Shown: positions 1 to 7,756 of the stretch, piece after piece
Layout: each line of letters starts with the position of its first letter
How positions within the stretch are numbered: position 1 is the first letter of the stretch
Source: a bacterium
GTDB taxonomy: Bacteria > Auribacterota > JABMQX01
NCBI GenBank assembly: GCA_013203085.1
Contig: JABMQX010000168.1
Span: 1-16,886, forward strand
Direction of reading: 5' to 3'
DNA: 16,886 nucleotides
Made by a program: the position numbers and the translations under genes
Notes under the pieces: model-generated
Told to the model about the DNA's origin: nothing
The model's database searches: none
The model's input: only the letters and a program-made list of their open reading frames with translations

Positions 1-516
1 GAGGTGGCGTTTCAGTTCCCCTGCCTTCCATACCTTTCCGTCGAGAAGACGCGGACTGTTCGGGAGGACATTGACTTCTTCTGCAACGCCATGACGCAGG
101 ATGGACAGCACCTCGATATAAACGATGTCCCCGTGGGGACAATCCATTTGCTCTGTTTCAATGTCAGCGAAGAGAGACGCATTGTGAATTCTCTGGTGCG
201 GGTGGAGTTCACGGATGGGGCGTACGAAAGCTATTCTTTTGCCGTGGGGCCGTGGCTGCAAAGCCGGGACCTTCTGCGGGACGTGGCAAAGAGGCGTTCA
301 TTGGACCCCGCTTTTCGGGATACAGAGGTCCATCTCTGCAATGGGCAGGAGTTCGAGACAATGACGTCGCCAATTTATATGTATCATGTCAGCATCAACT
401 TGGGCCAGCGAAGAATGATAGACAAGGTAGTCTTTCCGCGGTACGACCCGACGACCGTGGGCCTGGAGGACGAAGGGATACAGGACGTCCGCATCGTGGA
501 TATCACGATTCGGTAG
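1..516 (+). CDS. C-terminal part of an unrecognised beta-rich protein (5' end outside window)
   Basis: The frame is open from the first base, so this is most likely the 3' part of a longer gene. A GTG at position 4 exists, but it has no room for a ribosome binding site inside the window. The visible ~171 residues have no membrane segment or cysteine cluster. They alternate hydrophobic and polar residues as in a beta-sandwich. The last part (YHVSINLGQ...KVVFPRYDP...VRIVDITI) resembles the closing strands of jelly-roll domains found at the C-termini of exported carbohydrate-active proteins. That resemblance is an impression, not a family assignment. It ends 56 bases before the most likely start of the NapH-like gene and could be co-transcribed with it. 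The two carbohydrate-related features downstream (GxYP, CBM9-like) make a role in polysaccharide handling possible, but function is unknown. Confidence 0.6.
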   Translation, partial: EVAFQFPCLPYLSVEKTRTVREDIDFFCNAMTQDGQHLDINDVPVGTIHLLCFNVSEERRIVNSLVRVEFTDGAYESYSFAVGPWLQSRDLLRDVAKRRSLDPAFRDTEVHLCNGQEFETMTSPIYMYHVSINLGQRRMIDKVVFPRYDPTTVGLEDEGIQDVRIVDITIR

Positions 517-572
517 AAGAGGAGCCGACCTTCAGGAAGGGAACCCTGACCGAGACGCACCGGGGGAAGGAC

Positions 573-1610
573 TTGAGAATATATCGCGTTTCGAGATTGA
601 GATTCCTCGTGCAGAGCGGCATGCTGATCTGCCTGGTTTATCTGGGCGTGTGGGGCGTACGCAGGCTGAAGGTCTTCGGTGTTGAGCCTTCTTTGCCGAC
701 GCTTTCGTGCGAGTACGGAGAGCACGTCGCCAGATGCTATCTGTACGACCTTCAGATGATCGCTACGCGGGACAGCGGTAACTATTATCGGCGTCTCATC
801 GAGCCAACGCTTTTCTTCGTAGCCCTCGGAATTCTTGCTGGACGATTGTGGTGCGGCTGGGTTTGTCCGCTCGGCTTCCTTCAGGACCTGTTGACAAAGC
901 TGAGACGCCGCCTGCGGCTGAGGAGGATAGCGTTTGCGGAACGCGGACGCCGGGTGCTTCGAGGTTTGGCTTACGGGCTTCTCGCGGCAACGCTTTTCAT
1001 CGCCCTGGTCATCGGCTGGCCGGGTTCGAAGCTTTACAAACACAACACCGCTCTTTTTCGCCCGTACTGCCAGATATGTCCTTCGAGACAACTGATCCCG
1101 CTGATTGAGGGCAAAAGCGAGGATTTTCTCATGATTGACCGGTTTAGCTCGGTCAGCCGGGTGATGAGTTCTCTGAGTATGGGATTCCTTGGTGTGTTCA
1201 TAGTGGGAGCGTTTTCGTCGAGGCGATTCTGGTGTCGGCTTTGCCCACTGGGGGCGATCATGAGCATCATTCGCCTCAATAGGTTTTCGCTGGCGAACTT
1301 GAAGAAAGATACGGTCGCTTGCACGAGATGTGGCATCTGTGCGAGGGTGTGTCCCGCGGACCTCACCCGGCCATACGAGGAGAGGAGAAAACGGGGGGTT
1401 TTGGACCGCGATTGCATTTTCTGTCTGAAATGCGTGGAAAGCTGCCCGGAGGAGCATGTCCTGCAAGCCGCTTTCTGCGGGCTGCCGGTTTTCCGTTCGA
1501 GTTATGACTATTTCAGCAAAGGGCAACCGATTGCCCCCGAAATGCGAAGAACCCTCACGCAAAGGCGCAAAGAAAGGCCACAAGAATCAGAAAGATTCTT
1601 GACGGGATAA
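573..1610 (+). CDS. NapH/MauN-type membrane polyferredoxin (4Fe-4S binding protein)
   Basis: A membrane electron-transfer protein of the NapH type, about 345 residues from TTG 573. Hydrophobic segments lie at residues ~10-30, 74-92, 129-149 and 198-214. Cysteine motifs CGWVCPLG (~94) and CRLCPLG (~221) follow the second and fourth segments, the usual NapH/CcoG/RnfH arrangement. There is also a CQICPS motif (~166). A cytoplasmic double ferredoxin domain follows, with CxxCxxCxxxCP at ~250-260 and ~281-291, for two [4Fe-4S] clusters. Such proteins pass electrons between a quinone or periplasmic partner and cytoplasmic Fe-S proteins. The frame is open upstream to 252 but overlaps the preceding gene there and has no ATG/GTG/TTG between ~400 and 572. 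Other in-frame starts are TTG 597, GTG 609 and ATG 621, and none has a convincing Shine-Dalgarno. The last ~19 residues are basic and come from an octamer repeat, so the native C-terminus may have been replaced. Confidence 0.85.
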   Translation: MRIYRVSRLRFLVQSGMLICLVYLGVWGVRRLKVFGVEPSLPTLSCEYGEHVARCYLYDLQMIATRDSGNYYRRLIEPTLFFVALGILAGRLWCGWVCPLGFLQDLLTKLRRRLRLRRIAFAERGRRVLRGLAYGLLAATLFIALVIGWPGSKLYKHNTALFRPYCQICPSRQLIPLIEGKSEDFLMIDRFSSVSRVMSSLSMGFLGVFIVGAFSSRRFWCRLCPLGAIMSIIRLNRFSLANLKKDTVACTRCGICARVCPADLTRPYEERRKRGVLDRDCIFCLKCVESCPEEHVLQAAFCGLPVFRSSYDYFSKGQPIAPEMRRTLTQRRKERPQESERFLTG

Positions 1611-1685
1611 CAGGATAGACTCGAGCTTATCAATCCTGTTATACTGTCAAAGAAGCTCCTCACGCAGAGACGCAAAGACGCCAGG
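1553..1685. repeat. Composite repeat: direct octamer repeats flanking a long inverted repeat
   Basis: Two same-direction copies of a degenerate octamer array (ACGCAAAG/ACGCAGAG units preceded by CCTC) lie at 1553-1575 and 1658-1685. Between them is an inverted repeat: 1599-1616 (TTGAC, GGG, ATAACAGGAT) pairs with 1633-1650 (ATCCTGTTAT, ACT, GTCAA), giving 15 of 18 pairs. One further bulge extends it towards 1596 and 1654. A competing perfect 8-bp hairpin lies at 1581-1601 (CAAGAATC, loop AGAAA, GATTCTTG). The element spans the 3' end of the NapH-like gene and the spacer before the GxYP gene. A heptamer run (AAATCTG, AAATCTG, AAATCGC, AAATCCG) follows at 1695-1722. The structure suggests a non-coding dispersed repeat, possibly also acting as a transcript-end hairpin. 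Confidence 0.7.
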
Positions 1686-1743
1686 ATGATAGAAAAATCT
1701 GAAATCTGAAATCGCAAATCCGAAACCGAATTAAGGAGGAAGC

Positions 1744-4392
1744 ATGAAGCTCGCAGGAAAAATAGTGGCGATGGTGATAGCGCTTTCCATAAGCGCCGGG
1801 GCTGGGTATCTACTGATGAAGAATCCCGGTTTGAAAACCGGGGACTTCAATCTGCCGGGTTTTGTCGGTGCGTCGCTTTCGCCGGAGCAGCCCGGAGACC
1901 CTTATCGCAACTACTTCACGGGCCACTGGTGTGACTGTTGGCGGAAGGCTAACCTGGAGCCCATCGAGGAGATGAAGCTGTACGAGGGAGTTCTTCCGCG
2001 TGCGGTGTGCCCGGCGTGGGGGAAGATCAAGACCCTCAACACGGAAGGGATGACCCCGCAGGAAAAGTTTCTCGCTCATGTGTTTGTAGCGCTGGTCAAC
2101 AGGCGAGTGCCGATGTGGTATATCGTCGAGAAGGGAGATTTCTGGTACAGAGGGCGGAACGCGCCGTGGCGGATGGGGATCACAGGACAGCCTTTTGACG
2201 CTCCGTATGGCGACAAGAGCCGGGGGACCCGGGCCGACATCGGATACCGCATAAAAAGGGATAAGTTCATCTGGTCCATTAAGAGGTTCTACAATGAACT
2301 TGTGCCGATAATGATCAAAGGGGTGGTGATTTACGATCCCGCCCTTCTCGATCCGAGCGCAAAACCCTCTCAACCGCGGGCCGTCATCAACGTCATCCGC
2401 ACCCTTTGCGGCGTCGAGCAAGCCCTCCCCCTGACTCCTGAACTGTACGAGCAGCTCAACCGTGCCAGTGTCAATGAGCCTAAGCTCGGCGACCGTACTC
2501 CCCTTCCCATTTTCCTGGACACGCGAAAACGAAAGGACTGGATGATCTCCACTTACAACGGCGACGAGGAGGAAGCCGCCAGGCGGGTCTATACGTGGGC
2601 TTTCAACAACCTCTGGAAAGACTGCGATCAGCACGCCATATGCTTCATGCCGCCATTGGGAAGTCCCAGCCCCGGAAACGACTTCACAGACTACGCGGTC
2701 CAGTTCAAGATGTTCTGCTTCTATGCGGGCGGCGACACCAAAAGAGACGAGAAGCAGTTGGAATATGTCCTCGGCCAAAGCCCCGTGAACATCCCTATCA
2801 TCGGACGCTTGAGCGAGAAGACGGGTGAGCAGTATGCCAGCGATCGCGTGAGGCTCTTGCGGCTGTTCTCGCGTTTTGGAAAGTTCTTCGTTGACTTCAG
2901 CAGCGCACCCAACCTCGGCCTTCACTCCGGCGAAAGATATGCGGAGAGAACGACATACCGGCAGAAACAGATACGGTTCCGCCAGCTCGACCCCGCGAAG
3001 ACCTACGTCAGCTTCGTCCTCACGAATGGCAATAGCGTCAGCCGCCTGATGTCGAGCCGTGCTACTCACTGGGACTATGCCTCGCGTGGCTCGGTGCCCG
3101 TTGCCTGGTCGCTTCCACTCACCGCTGCCGACGCCTGCCCCAACATCCTGAGCTACTTCTACAACACGGCGACCGAGAACGATTATTTTGTCGGGGATTT
3201 CAGCGGGCTGGGAGAGATGTTCCCGTCGGTTTTCGGCGCGGTTGCCAAAGACAGGACGCAGGTCATCGCCAGCTACTTGAAAGAGACCGACAAGTACATG
3301 AGTTATATGGACCTGAAGGAGCTATGGGTCGAGCAATCCGATGCCGCTACGGAGCAAATGTTTCTCAACGGTTTGACTAACCTCCAGGCGATGCTCTATG
3401 GAAAAAAAGCCGCGAGAAGTTATCTGCCGAAGTCGAGCTTCCTCTCCGGGAAGAAGCTGGTCTTCTGCACTTTTGTGGACATAGACGACCCCAAGAAGAA
3501 CCTTGCCTCTCTGAAGGAGCGCATGGGCCGCTTCCCCGAGAAATTCGTCCTTGTGGGCCTGAACGAGAGCGATTTCTCTCCGGAAGAGGACGTTGTGGGA
3601 GAGATTGCCCGCGCCGCACAAGCCCTGGGCGAAGGCGTCGAAGTCGTTCGCCTGGATGAGCTCCGCCATCTCTATCAACAGGCGGTTGCCAAGAAGCTCG
3701 TGGACCCTTCCCCGCCCGTCTTTGCCAGTGCGGATAGCGAGGGAGGTTCCCTAGAAATTCGAAGGGTGCGAGCAGGAGCGATAAAGGTTGATGGGCGCTT
3801 AGGCGATTGGAAGAAGATTGGCGTTCCCTCGATGGATTTGGCTCTGGCATCCTCCGCCGTAGAAACAGCGGTCTCAGGGGAATCCGCCTCCTCGGGAAAA
3901 GCGAGCGTCGCCTACGATGACAGATTCCTCTATGTCTCTGTGGAGGTGAAAGATAATTCGCCGTTCGTTGACGATTACAATCCGACGGCGGGAGATTCGG
4001 TGGTCCTATTGCTGGATACCCGACCGGCACGTTTCCAAGAGCCGCAAATGACAGAAGGCTTCTACAAACTTCACCTCATCCCGGCGGTGGGCCTTCAGAA
4101 GAAGGCGATCGCCGTCTTCGGGTATCCGACTTTTGATCTCGAGCTTGTCAGCACGAACAAGCATGGAATCGAGGAAGAATTGATAAGCAAAAAGACTGCC
4201 GAGGGCTATCTCATGGAAGCGGCGATCCCCTTGATGAACTTCCCCTACCTGAAATGGGAGACGGGGGCAAGGTTCCGCCTGACCGTCGCAGTCAACGACG
4301 CCGATAATGCCGGACGAGTCGCACATCTCAGCTCCAATGGGGAAGATGGCGCCACAAATCCGCTTCTTCTATCTCGCGCGGTGCTGAGGTGA
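1744..4392 (+). CDS. GxYP-family putative glycoside hydrolase-like protein with C-terminal CBM9-like domain
   Basis: 882 residues, preceded by a strong Shine-Dalgarno (AAGGAGGA, 1733-1740). Residues 1-25 form a signal peptide or signal anchor, so the protein is exported or membrane-tethered. Residues ~105-235 fit the GxYP N-terminal domain: the ALVNRRVPMWYI strand resembles the family's GLVNR-PRIYL, and KGVVIYDP is followed by AVINVIRTL and LPLTPELY. Residues ~265-500 fit GxYP_C: DYAVQFKMFCFY, SPVNIPIIGR, YVSFVLTNGNS, RGSVPVAWSLP, ATENDYFVGDFSGLG. Two places differ from the usual signatures as I recall them: TNGNS (427-431) where SDGDN is typical, and GLGEMFPS (488-495) where G-Y-x-YP is typical. 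Residues ~669-880 (IKVDGRLGDW, YDDRFLYVSVEVKD, GDSVVLLLD) form a CBM9/DOMON-like beta-sandwich that could bind carbohydrate. Catalysis is doubtful; a binding or scaffold role is an alternative. Confidence 0.75.
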   Translation: MKLAGKIVAMVIALSISAGAGYLLMKNPGLKTGDFNLPGFVGASLSPEQPGDPYRNYFTGHWCDCWRKANLEPIEEMKLYEGVLPRAVCPAWGKIKTLNTEGMTPQEKFLAHVFVALVNRRVPMWYIVEKGDFWYRGRNAPWRMGITGQPFDAPYGDKSRGTRADIGYRIKRDKFIWSIKRFYNELVPIMIKGVVIYDPALLDPSAKPSQPRAVINVIRTLCGVEQALPLTPELYEQLNRASVNEPKLGDRTPLPIFLDTRKRKDWMISTYNGDEEEAARRVYTWAFNNLWKDCDQHAICFMPPLGSPSPGNDFTDYAVQFKMFCFYAGGDTKRDEKQLEYVLGQSPVNIPIIGRLSEKTGEQYASDRVRLLRLFSRFGKFFVDFSSAPNLGLHSGERYAERTTYRQKQIRFRQLDPAKTYVSFVLTNGNSVSRLMSSRATHWDYASRGSVPVAWSLPLTAADACPNILSYFYNTATENDYFVGDFSGLGEMFPSVFGAVAKDRTQVIASYLKETDKYMSYMDLKELWVEQSDAATEQMFLNGLTNLQAMLYGKKAARSYLPKSSFLSGKKLVFCTFVDIDDPKKNLASLKERMGRFPEKFVLVGLNESDFSPEEDVVGEIARAAQALGEGVEVVRLDELRHLYQQAVAKKLVDPSPPVFASADSEGGSLEIRRVRAGAIKVDGRLGDWKKIGVPSMDLALASSAVETAVSGESASSGKASVAYDDRFLYVSVEVKDNSPFVDDYNPTAGDSVVLLLDTRPARFQEPQMTEGFYKLHLIPAVGLQKKAIAVFGYPTFDLELVSTNKHGIEEELISKKTAEGYLMEAAIPLMNFPYLKWETGARFRLTVAVNDADNAGRVAHLSSNGEDGATNPLLLSRAVLR

Positions 4393-4417
4393 GGGGGCGG
4401 CGCGCCAACACGCCCCC
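4393..4417. other. GC-rich hairpin in the spacer after the GxYP-like gene
   Basis: GGGGGCG (4393-4399) pairs perfectly with CGCCCCC (4411-4417) across an 11-base loop, directly after the stop codon. It could end transcription before the dehydratase-family gene at 4456. No T-run follows (the next bases are GTCTTCATC), so a canonical intrinsic terminator is not supported. Confidence 0.4.
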
Positions 4418-4455
4418 GTCTTCATCACCCTCGGGACGCAAAAAGTGGAGATATT

Positions 4456-5661
4456 ATGCCGACATCCCTGGGAGTTCTGCCAGACCAGCAGGCCGTTTGT
4501 GAGAAACCTCCGGCGTTTGCTTCACAGATGGACTACTTTCGCTCTCGCCTCGGCGCCGATCAGACCATCGAATGGCTGCGGAAGAAGAAAGCAGTCGGTC
4601 TCAAAGTAATCGGCTTGCCGGGTTGGAGCGTCCCTGTCGAGATTGTTCTGGCGGCCGGAGGTGTCCCCGTGCGGCTTTCCGGGATATGGGAAGAGGCGAA
4701 ACACTTTCGCAGGGAGTTGCCGAGGGACATTTGCCCCCTCGCTGCGTCATTCTTCCTGGGGGCGGAATCTCTTTCGCGGGAAGGGCTGCTCGACGTCGCT
4801 GTTGTCCCCGGAACCTGCGACTGGAAACGCAAGCTCAACGACCTTCTTGCTGAGGACACCAAAGTCCTCACGCTCCAGGCGCCTCCGTCAGAGAATCTTG
4901 GGTTTCTCAGTAAAGACCTGAGGAACTTCGCCCGAGAAATCGCGCTTATCACAGACCTTCCGGTCGTTTCAAGGAACTTGAAGTTTGCTTCTGCTGAAAT
5001 AGCGAGAGTGGACGAAGCGTTTGCCGCCCTTCATCGCCTCAGGCGGCATCCTACGTGTGCCCTTTCCGGCGAGGATGCTCTCGCGGTCGAGGAGGCTTTG
5101 ATGAGAGACGACCTCTCCCGCTGGACGGAGCGCTGCCGGACTCTTATTCGGTTGCTCGAAGAAGAGTCGGCAATGACGGAAGACAGTCCCTCAGACCGAG
5201 CTCCGCGCATCTTCCTGGCTGGTTCTCCGGTGATCTGGGACCGAGGAAACCTTGTCCATCTTATTGAAAAAGCCGGCGGGAAGGTTGTCTGCAATGACTT
5301 TCATTCCTGTCTGACTTCGCTTTACGCTCCGGAGATTTCCCCGGCCCGGGACGACGTGGCTTTTTCAACCCTCCCTTTGCGCTGGGCGAGAAGCTGTTTC
5401 TGCTCCGCTGTCGGCGAGGATGAGGGTCTCATCTTCCGTGCAATTGAGGATTTCAGGGTGGAGGGCGTCGTCGGGCACACTTACAGGGCTTGCGGCAGAC
5501 TTCAGATGAGAATGTCGTCCTTTCTCCGCCGGGCGAGGGATAGCGGCATCCCTTCCCTTGCAGTTGAAACGGAAGGCGATTCCAACGACACGGAGCGATT
5601 GCTGACCAGAATCGAGGCTTTCATCGAAATGCTTTTCGCGAGAAGGAGGAGTGGAGCATGA
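4456..5661 (+). CDS. 2-hydroxyacyl-CoA dehydratase D-component family protein, double-cubane/YjiM-like
   Basis: 401 residues; GGAG at 4447-4450 sits five bases before ATG. It belongs to the HgdB/FldB/BcrC superfamily, which holds Fe-S clusters reduced by an ATP-driven activator. Landmarks: LPRDICPLAASFFLG (Cys93), VVPGTCDWKRK (Cys121), CNDFHSC (Cys285), ARSCFCSA (Cys314, Cys316), VGHTYRACG (Cys346) and IPSLAVETEGD. Plain dehydratase subunits need the Cys93/121/346 set for one [4Fe-4S]. The extra HSC and CxC cysteines match the six-cysteine pattern I remember from double-cubane cluster proteins and E. coli YjiM. It overlaps the activator gene by 4 bases (ATGA), so they are translationally coupled. 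It is more divergent than the paralog at 7757: the CxC is not followed by PN and the usual CSG is SCL. It could reduce an unknown small substrate rather than dehydrate an acyl-CoA. Soluble, cytoplasmic. Confidence 0.8.
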   Translation: MPTSLGVLPDQQAVCEKPPAFASQMDYFRSRLGADQTIEWLRKKKAVGLKVIGLPGWSVPVEIVLAAGGVPVRLSGIWEEAKHFRRELPRDICPLAASFFLGAESLSREGLLDVAVVPGTCDWKRKLNDLLAEDTKVLTLQAPPSENLGFLSKDLRNFAREIALITDLPVVSRNLKFASAEIARVDEAFAALHRLRRHPTCALSGEDALAVEEALMRDDLSRWTERCRTLIRLLEEESAMTEDSPSDRAPRIFLAGSPVIWDRGNLVHLIEKAGGKVVCNDFHSCLTSLYAPEISPARDDVAFSTLPLRWARSCFCSAVGEDEGLIFRAIEDFRVEGVVGHTYRACGRLQMRMSSFLRRARDSGIPSLAVETEGDSNDTERLLTRIEAFIEMLFARRRSGA

Positions 5662-6482
5662 GCCTTGTCGCTGGCGTTGATGTCGGCTCCACGACGACGA
5701 AGGTGGTTCTCATTGAAGATTCGCAGGTCCTCGCGGCAGAAGTCTGTGCCACCGGAGCGAACTGCCGGAAGGCTGCCCACGCGCTCCTCGCTGCCGCGTT
5801 ACAGTCCTCAGGACGCGAGCGGTCTGAGGTCCGGTCCGTTGTTTCCACCGGCTACGGGCGAAAGTTAGTTGATTTCGCCGACGAAATTGTCAGTGAGATT
5901 ACAGCCAACGCCAGAGGCGCCGTCTGGCTCCACAGGGGCGAAGTTCCCGTCCGAACCATCATTGACGTGGGCGGACAGGATAGCAAGGTGATCTGCGTTG
6001 ACCGGTCCGGCCTCGTGACAAACTTCGCCATGAACGATAAGTGCGCCGCGGGCACAGGGCGGTTCCTAGAGGTTCTCTCGCGCATTCTGGAAATAGACCT
6101 CGACCAGCTCGGCGAAATCTCCCTGAAATCGAGGAAGAGGCTGGAAATAAGCAGTGTCTGCACGGTCTTCGCCGAGTCCGAGGTCGTTTCGCTTATCTCG
6201 CAAGGAAAAAGCGTTGAGGATATCGTCGCAGGTCTCCACAAGTCGGTGGCTCGCCGGGTCGGCGATCTGGTTACTACGGTGGGTCTGCAGGAGGCTGTGT
6301 TCTTTGACGGCGGGCCGGCGTTGAACTGCGGCTTGATTAAAGCCTTCGAGGAAGAACTGGGCGTTTCATTGATAGTGCCGGAATCGCCCCAGATTGTGAC
6401 AGCGACAGGTGCAGCACTTGTCGCCAGCGATTCCCTATCCGACAAGGCTAGCCGCGACAGAATAAAGCCGCCTTCCCCGTGA
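5658..6482 (+). CDS. ATP-dependent activator of the HgdC/YjiL/BadF-BcrA family
   Basis: 274 residues, about the family's usual length, preceded by AAGGAGGA (5643-5650). It is an ASKHA-fold ATPase that holds one [4Fe-4S] cluster between two subunits and injects low-potential electrons into the partner protein on ATP hydrolysis. Visible motifs: phosphate loop GVDVGSTTTK (6-15), STGYGR (63-68), DVGGQDSK (103-110), NDKCAAGTGRFLE with cluster Cys129, SSVCTVFAESE with cluster Cys168, DGGPALN (217-223) and ATGAAL near the end. No key residue appears missing. Its ATG lies inside the stop of the upstream HgdB-like gene. It is the only activator in the window, so it probably serves the second HgdB-like protein (7757-9022) too. 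The electron donor would be ferredoxin or flavodoxin. The last ~20 residues are a variable polar tail. Confidence 0.92.
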   Translation: MSLVAGVDVGSTTTKVVLIEDSQVLAAEVCATGANCRKAAHALLAAALQSSGRERSEVRSVVSTGYGRKLVDFADEIVSEITANARGAVWLHRGEVPVRTIIDVGGQDSKVICVDRSGLVTNFAMNDKCAAGTGRFLEVLSRILEIDLDQLGEISLKSRKRLEISSVCTVFAESEVVSLISQGKSVEDIVAGLHKSVARRVGDLVTTVGLQEAVFFDGGPALNCGLIKAFEEELGVSLIVPESPQIVTATGAALVASDSLSDKASRDRIKPPSP

Positions 6483-6719
6483 CGAAGGACGGCGAGATGT
6501 TTTTGTCGTATGTTATGATTGTCTCCTAAGGCGGCTTGCAGCCGCAACCAAATGGAATTATGCGTTGACGGCGTGTTGAATACTTGAAAGAGGAGACCTC
6601 ACGCAAAGTTGCGAAGACGCAAAGCAGGAGAGGAAATCAGATAGAGACGGGGCTTGGCGTCTTAGCGTCTTGGCGAGAGAAAATCGGTTCGAAGCGGAGG
6701 GAAAAGGAGGATAAGAGAT
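6483..6719. repeat. Spacer with a small hairpin and a long imperfect inverted repeat of octamers
   Basis: No gene is seen here. GCGGCT (6531-6536) and AGCCGC (6540-6545) form a perfect hairpin with a 3-base loop. The arm 6598-6625 is made of octamers (ACGCAAAG, TTGCGAAG, ACGCAAAG). It pairs with 6652-6679 (GGCGTCTT, AGCGTCTT, GGCGAGAG on the + strand) at 22 of 28 positions across a 26-base loop. This is the same octamer family as at 1553-1685. The end of the spacer carries the Shine-Dalgarno of the next gene (AAGGAGG, 6704-6710). Confidence 0.65.
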
Positions 6720-7673
6720 ATGGTGTCGAGAGCGAGAATTCGCCTTCCGGGTTTCCTGCTCCTTGCTTTGTTAGTCGCGATATTCAGCGAGGATATTCTC
6801 GCGGCGGAAGAGATTTCCCTGGGGAAGCTTCACGTTGCCGGCTGGCAGCCGACAGACGTTGACAGCTACATCGGCAAGGCACTCTACGACGCCATTGATG
6901 GTTACGCCGATTTCCACATGGGGTTTAATTTCAAGGATTCCGAAAGGAGGTTCTTCACCAGCGGTGAGAAACGCATCGAGGTCTTCAGTTACCGCTTCGA
7001 CTCACCGGGAAACGCATTCGGTCTCTTTTCCGTCATGAGGATGGGCACTGTCAAGCTGTTGAAGATCGGCGACGAAGCCTCCCTCGAAGGGCGAGTTTTC
7101 CACATGTGGAAAGGGACATACTATGTGACGATCAGCGATCTCGGGGAAGCCGCATGCTCCCAGGAGGAAATGCTCGCTTTTGCGAAAGCTGTTGACGCGC
7201 AATTTGGGAATCAGTACTCCAAACCTTCCCTCGTTGAGGCTCTCCCCAAGAAGAACCTCCTTCCCTTTTCCGTGGCCTATTTTCACTTTCGCAATGCCCT
7301 TGAGAGGTTGACCTACCTCGGCGAGGAAAACATCCTCCAGTTGGGCGAGGACCTCGATAAACCTTACCACGTCGAGGCAGCCTACGGGCAATTCCTCGTT
7401 GATAAAGCGAAATATGACTTGATCGTCCTGCGTTACGAATCCGCGAAAAAGTCGGAGGTCGCTGCCCGGATGTTCATGGAGACGATGAAGGAAACCTTGA
7501 AAAGCTCGACTGCGAATTGGCCCTGGGCGGAGCTTGTGGAGAGAAACGGCAAGCAGACGGTCATTTTCCGGGAGGGAAACGTTCTGATGTTTTCCTTCCC
7601 AACCGGCAGAGGAGATGTGGTCAAAACTCTCATGCAGCAGGTCGTCGTTAATCTGAAACCCAAGAAGAGCTGA
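6720..7673 (+). CDS. Exported protein, DUF6599-like
   Basis: 317 residues. The ATG lies nine bases after AAGGAGG. Residues 1-~29 form a clear signal peptide (basic RARIRLP, hydrophobic FLLLALLVAIF, cleavage near LAA|EE), so the protein is secreted or periplasmic. The body shows what I recognise as DUF6599-like landmarks: LHVAGWQPTDVDSYIGKALYDAIDGYADFHMGFNF (~37-71) and YRFDSPGNAFGLFSV (~91-105). A repeat-like half follows (VEAAYGQFLVDKAKYDLIVLRYESAKKSEVAARMF, ~218-252). This internal similarity (both stretches look like 'short-chain beta-strand plus SA/GNAF helix') hints at two copies of one fold. Function is unknown. It sits between the activator and the second HgdB-like gene on the same strand, which suggests joint expression, but it acts on the other side of the membrane. 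It has no cofactor motif or cysteine pair beyond a single Cys146. Confidence 0.75.
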   Translation: MVSRARIRLPGFLLLALLVAIFSEDILAAEEISLGKLHVAGWQPTDVDSYIGKALYDAIDGYADFHMGFNFKDSERRFFTSGEKRIEVFSYRFDSPGNAFGLFSVMRMGTVKLLKIGDEASLEGRVFHMWKGTYYVTISDLGEAACSQEEMLAFAKAVDAQFGNQYSKPSLVEALPKKNLLPFSVAYFHFRNALERLTYLGEENILQLGEDLDKPYHVEAAYGQFLVDKAKYDLIVLRYESAKKSEVAARMFMETMKETLKSSTANWPWAELVERNGKQTVIFREGNVLMFSFPTGRGDVVKTLMQQVVVNLKPKKS

Positions 7674-7680
7674 TACCGTA

Positions 7681-7726
7681 CCGAGCGCCGATTTCCTTCC
7701 TCGCGCTCTTGAAATCGGCGGCTCGG
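7681..7726. promoter_or_regulatory. Strong 15-bp stem-loop upstream of the second HgdB-like gene
   Basis: Bases 7681-7695 (CCGAGC then GCCGATTTC) pair with 7711-7726 (GAAATCGGC, one bulged G, GCTCGG) around a 15-base loop: 15 pairs with one bulge. It begins 8 bases after the DUF6599 stop and ends 21 bases before the GGAG of the next gene. No T-run follows, so it may be an RNA-processing or attenuation signal or a weak terminator. Role inferred. Confidence 0.5.
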
Positions 7727-7747
7727 TTAATCTCGCGCCGTTCTCTC

Positions 7748-7751
7748 GGAG
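7748..7751 (+). promoter_or_regulatory. Ribosome binding site fixing the start at ATG 7757
   Basis: GGAG lies five bases before ATG 7757. The frame is also open from TTG 7709, but that start has no ribosome binding site and lies inside the loop and stem of the hairpin at 7681-7726, so ATG 7757 is preferred. Confidence 0.6.
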
Positions 7752-7756
7752 TCCGT

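Noticed and set aside
384..3069. Long open frames on the minus strand opposite the NapH-like and GxYP-like genes
   Set aside because: They mirror the codon pattern of strongly supported + strand genes, as expected in GC-rich coding DNA, and have no recognisable motifs.
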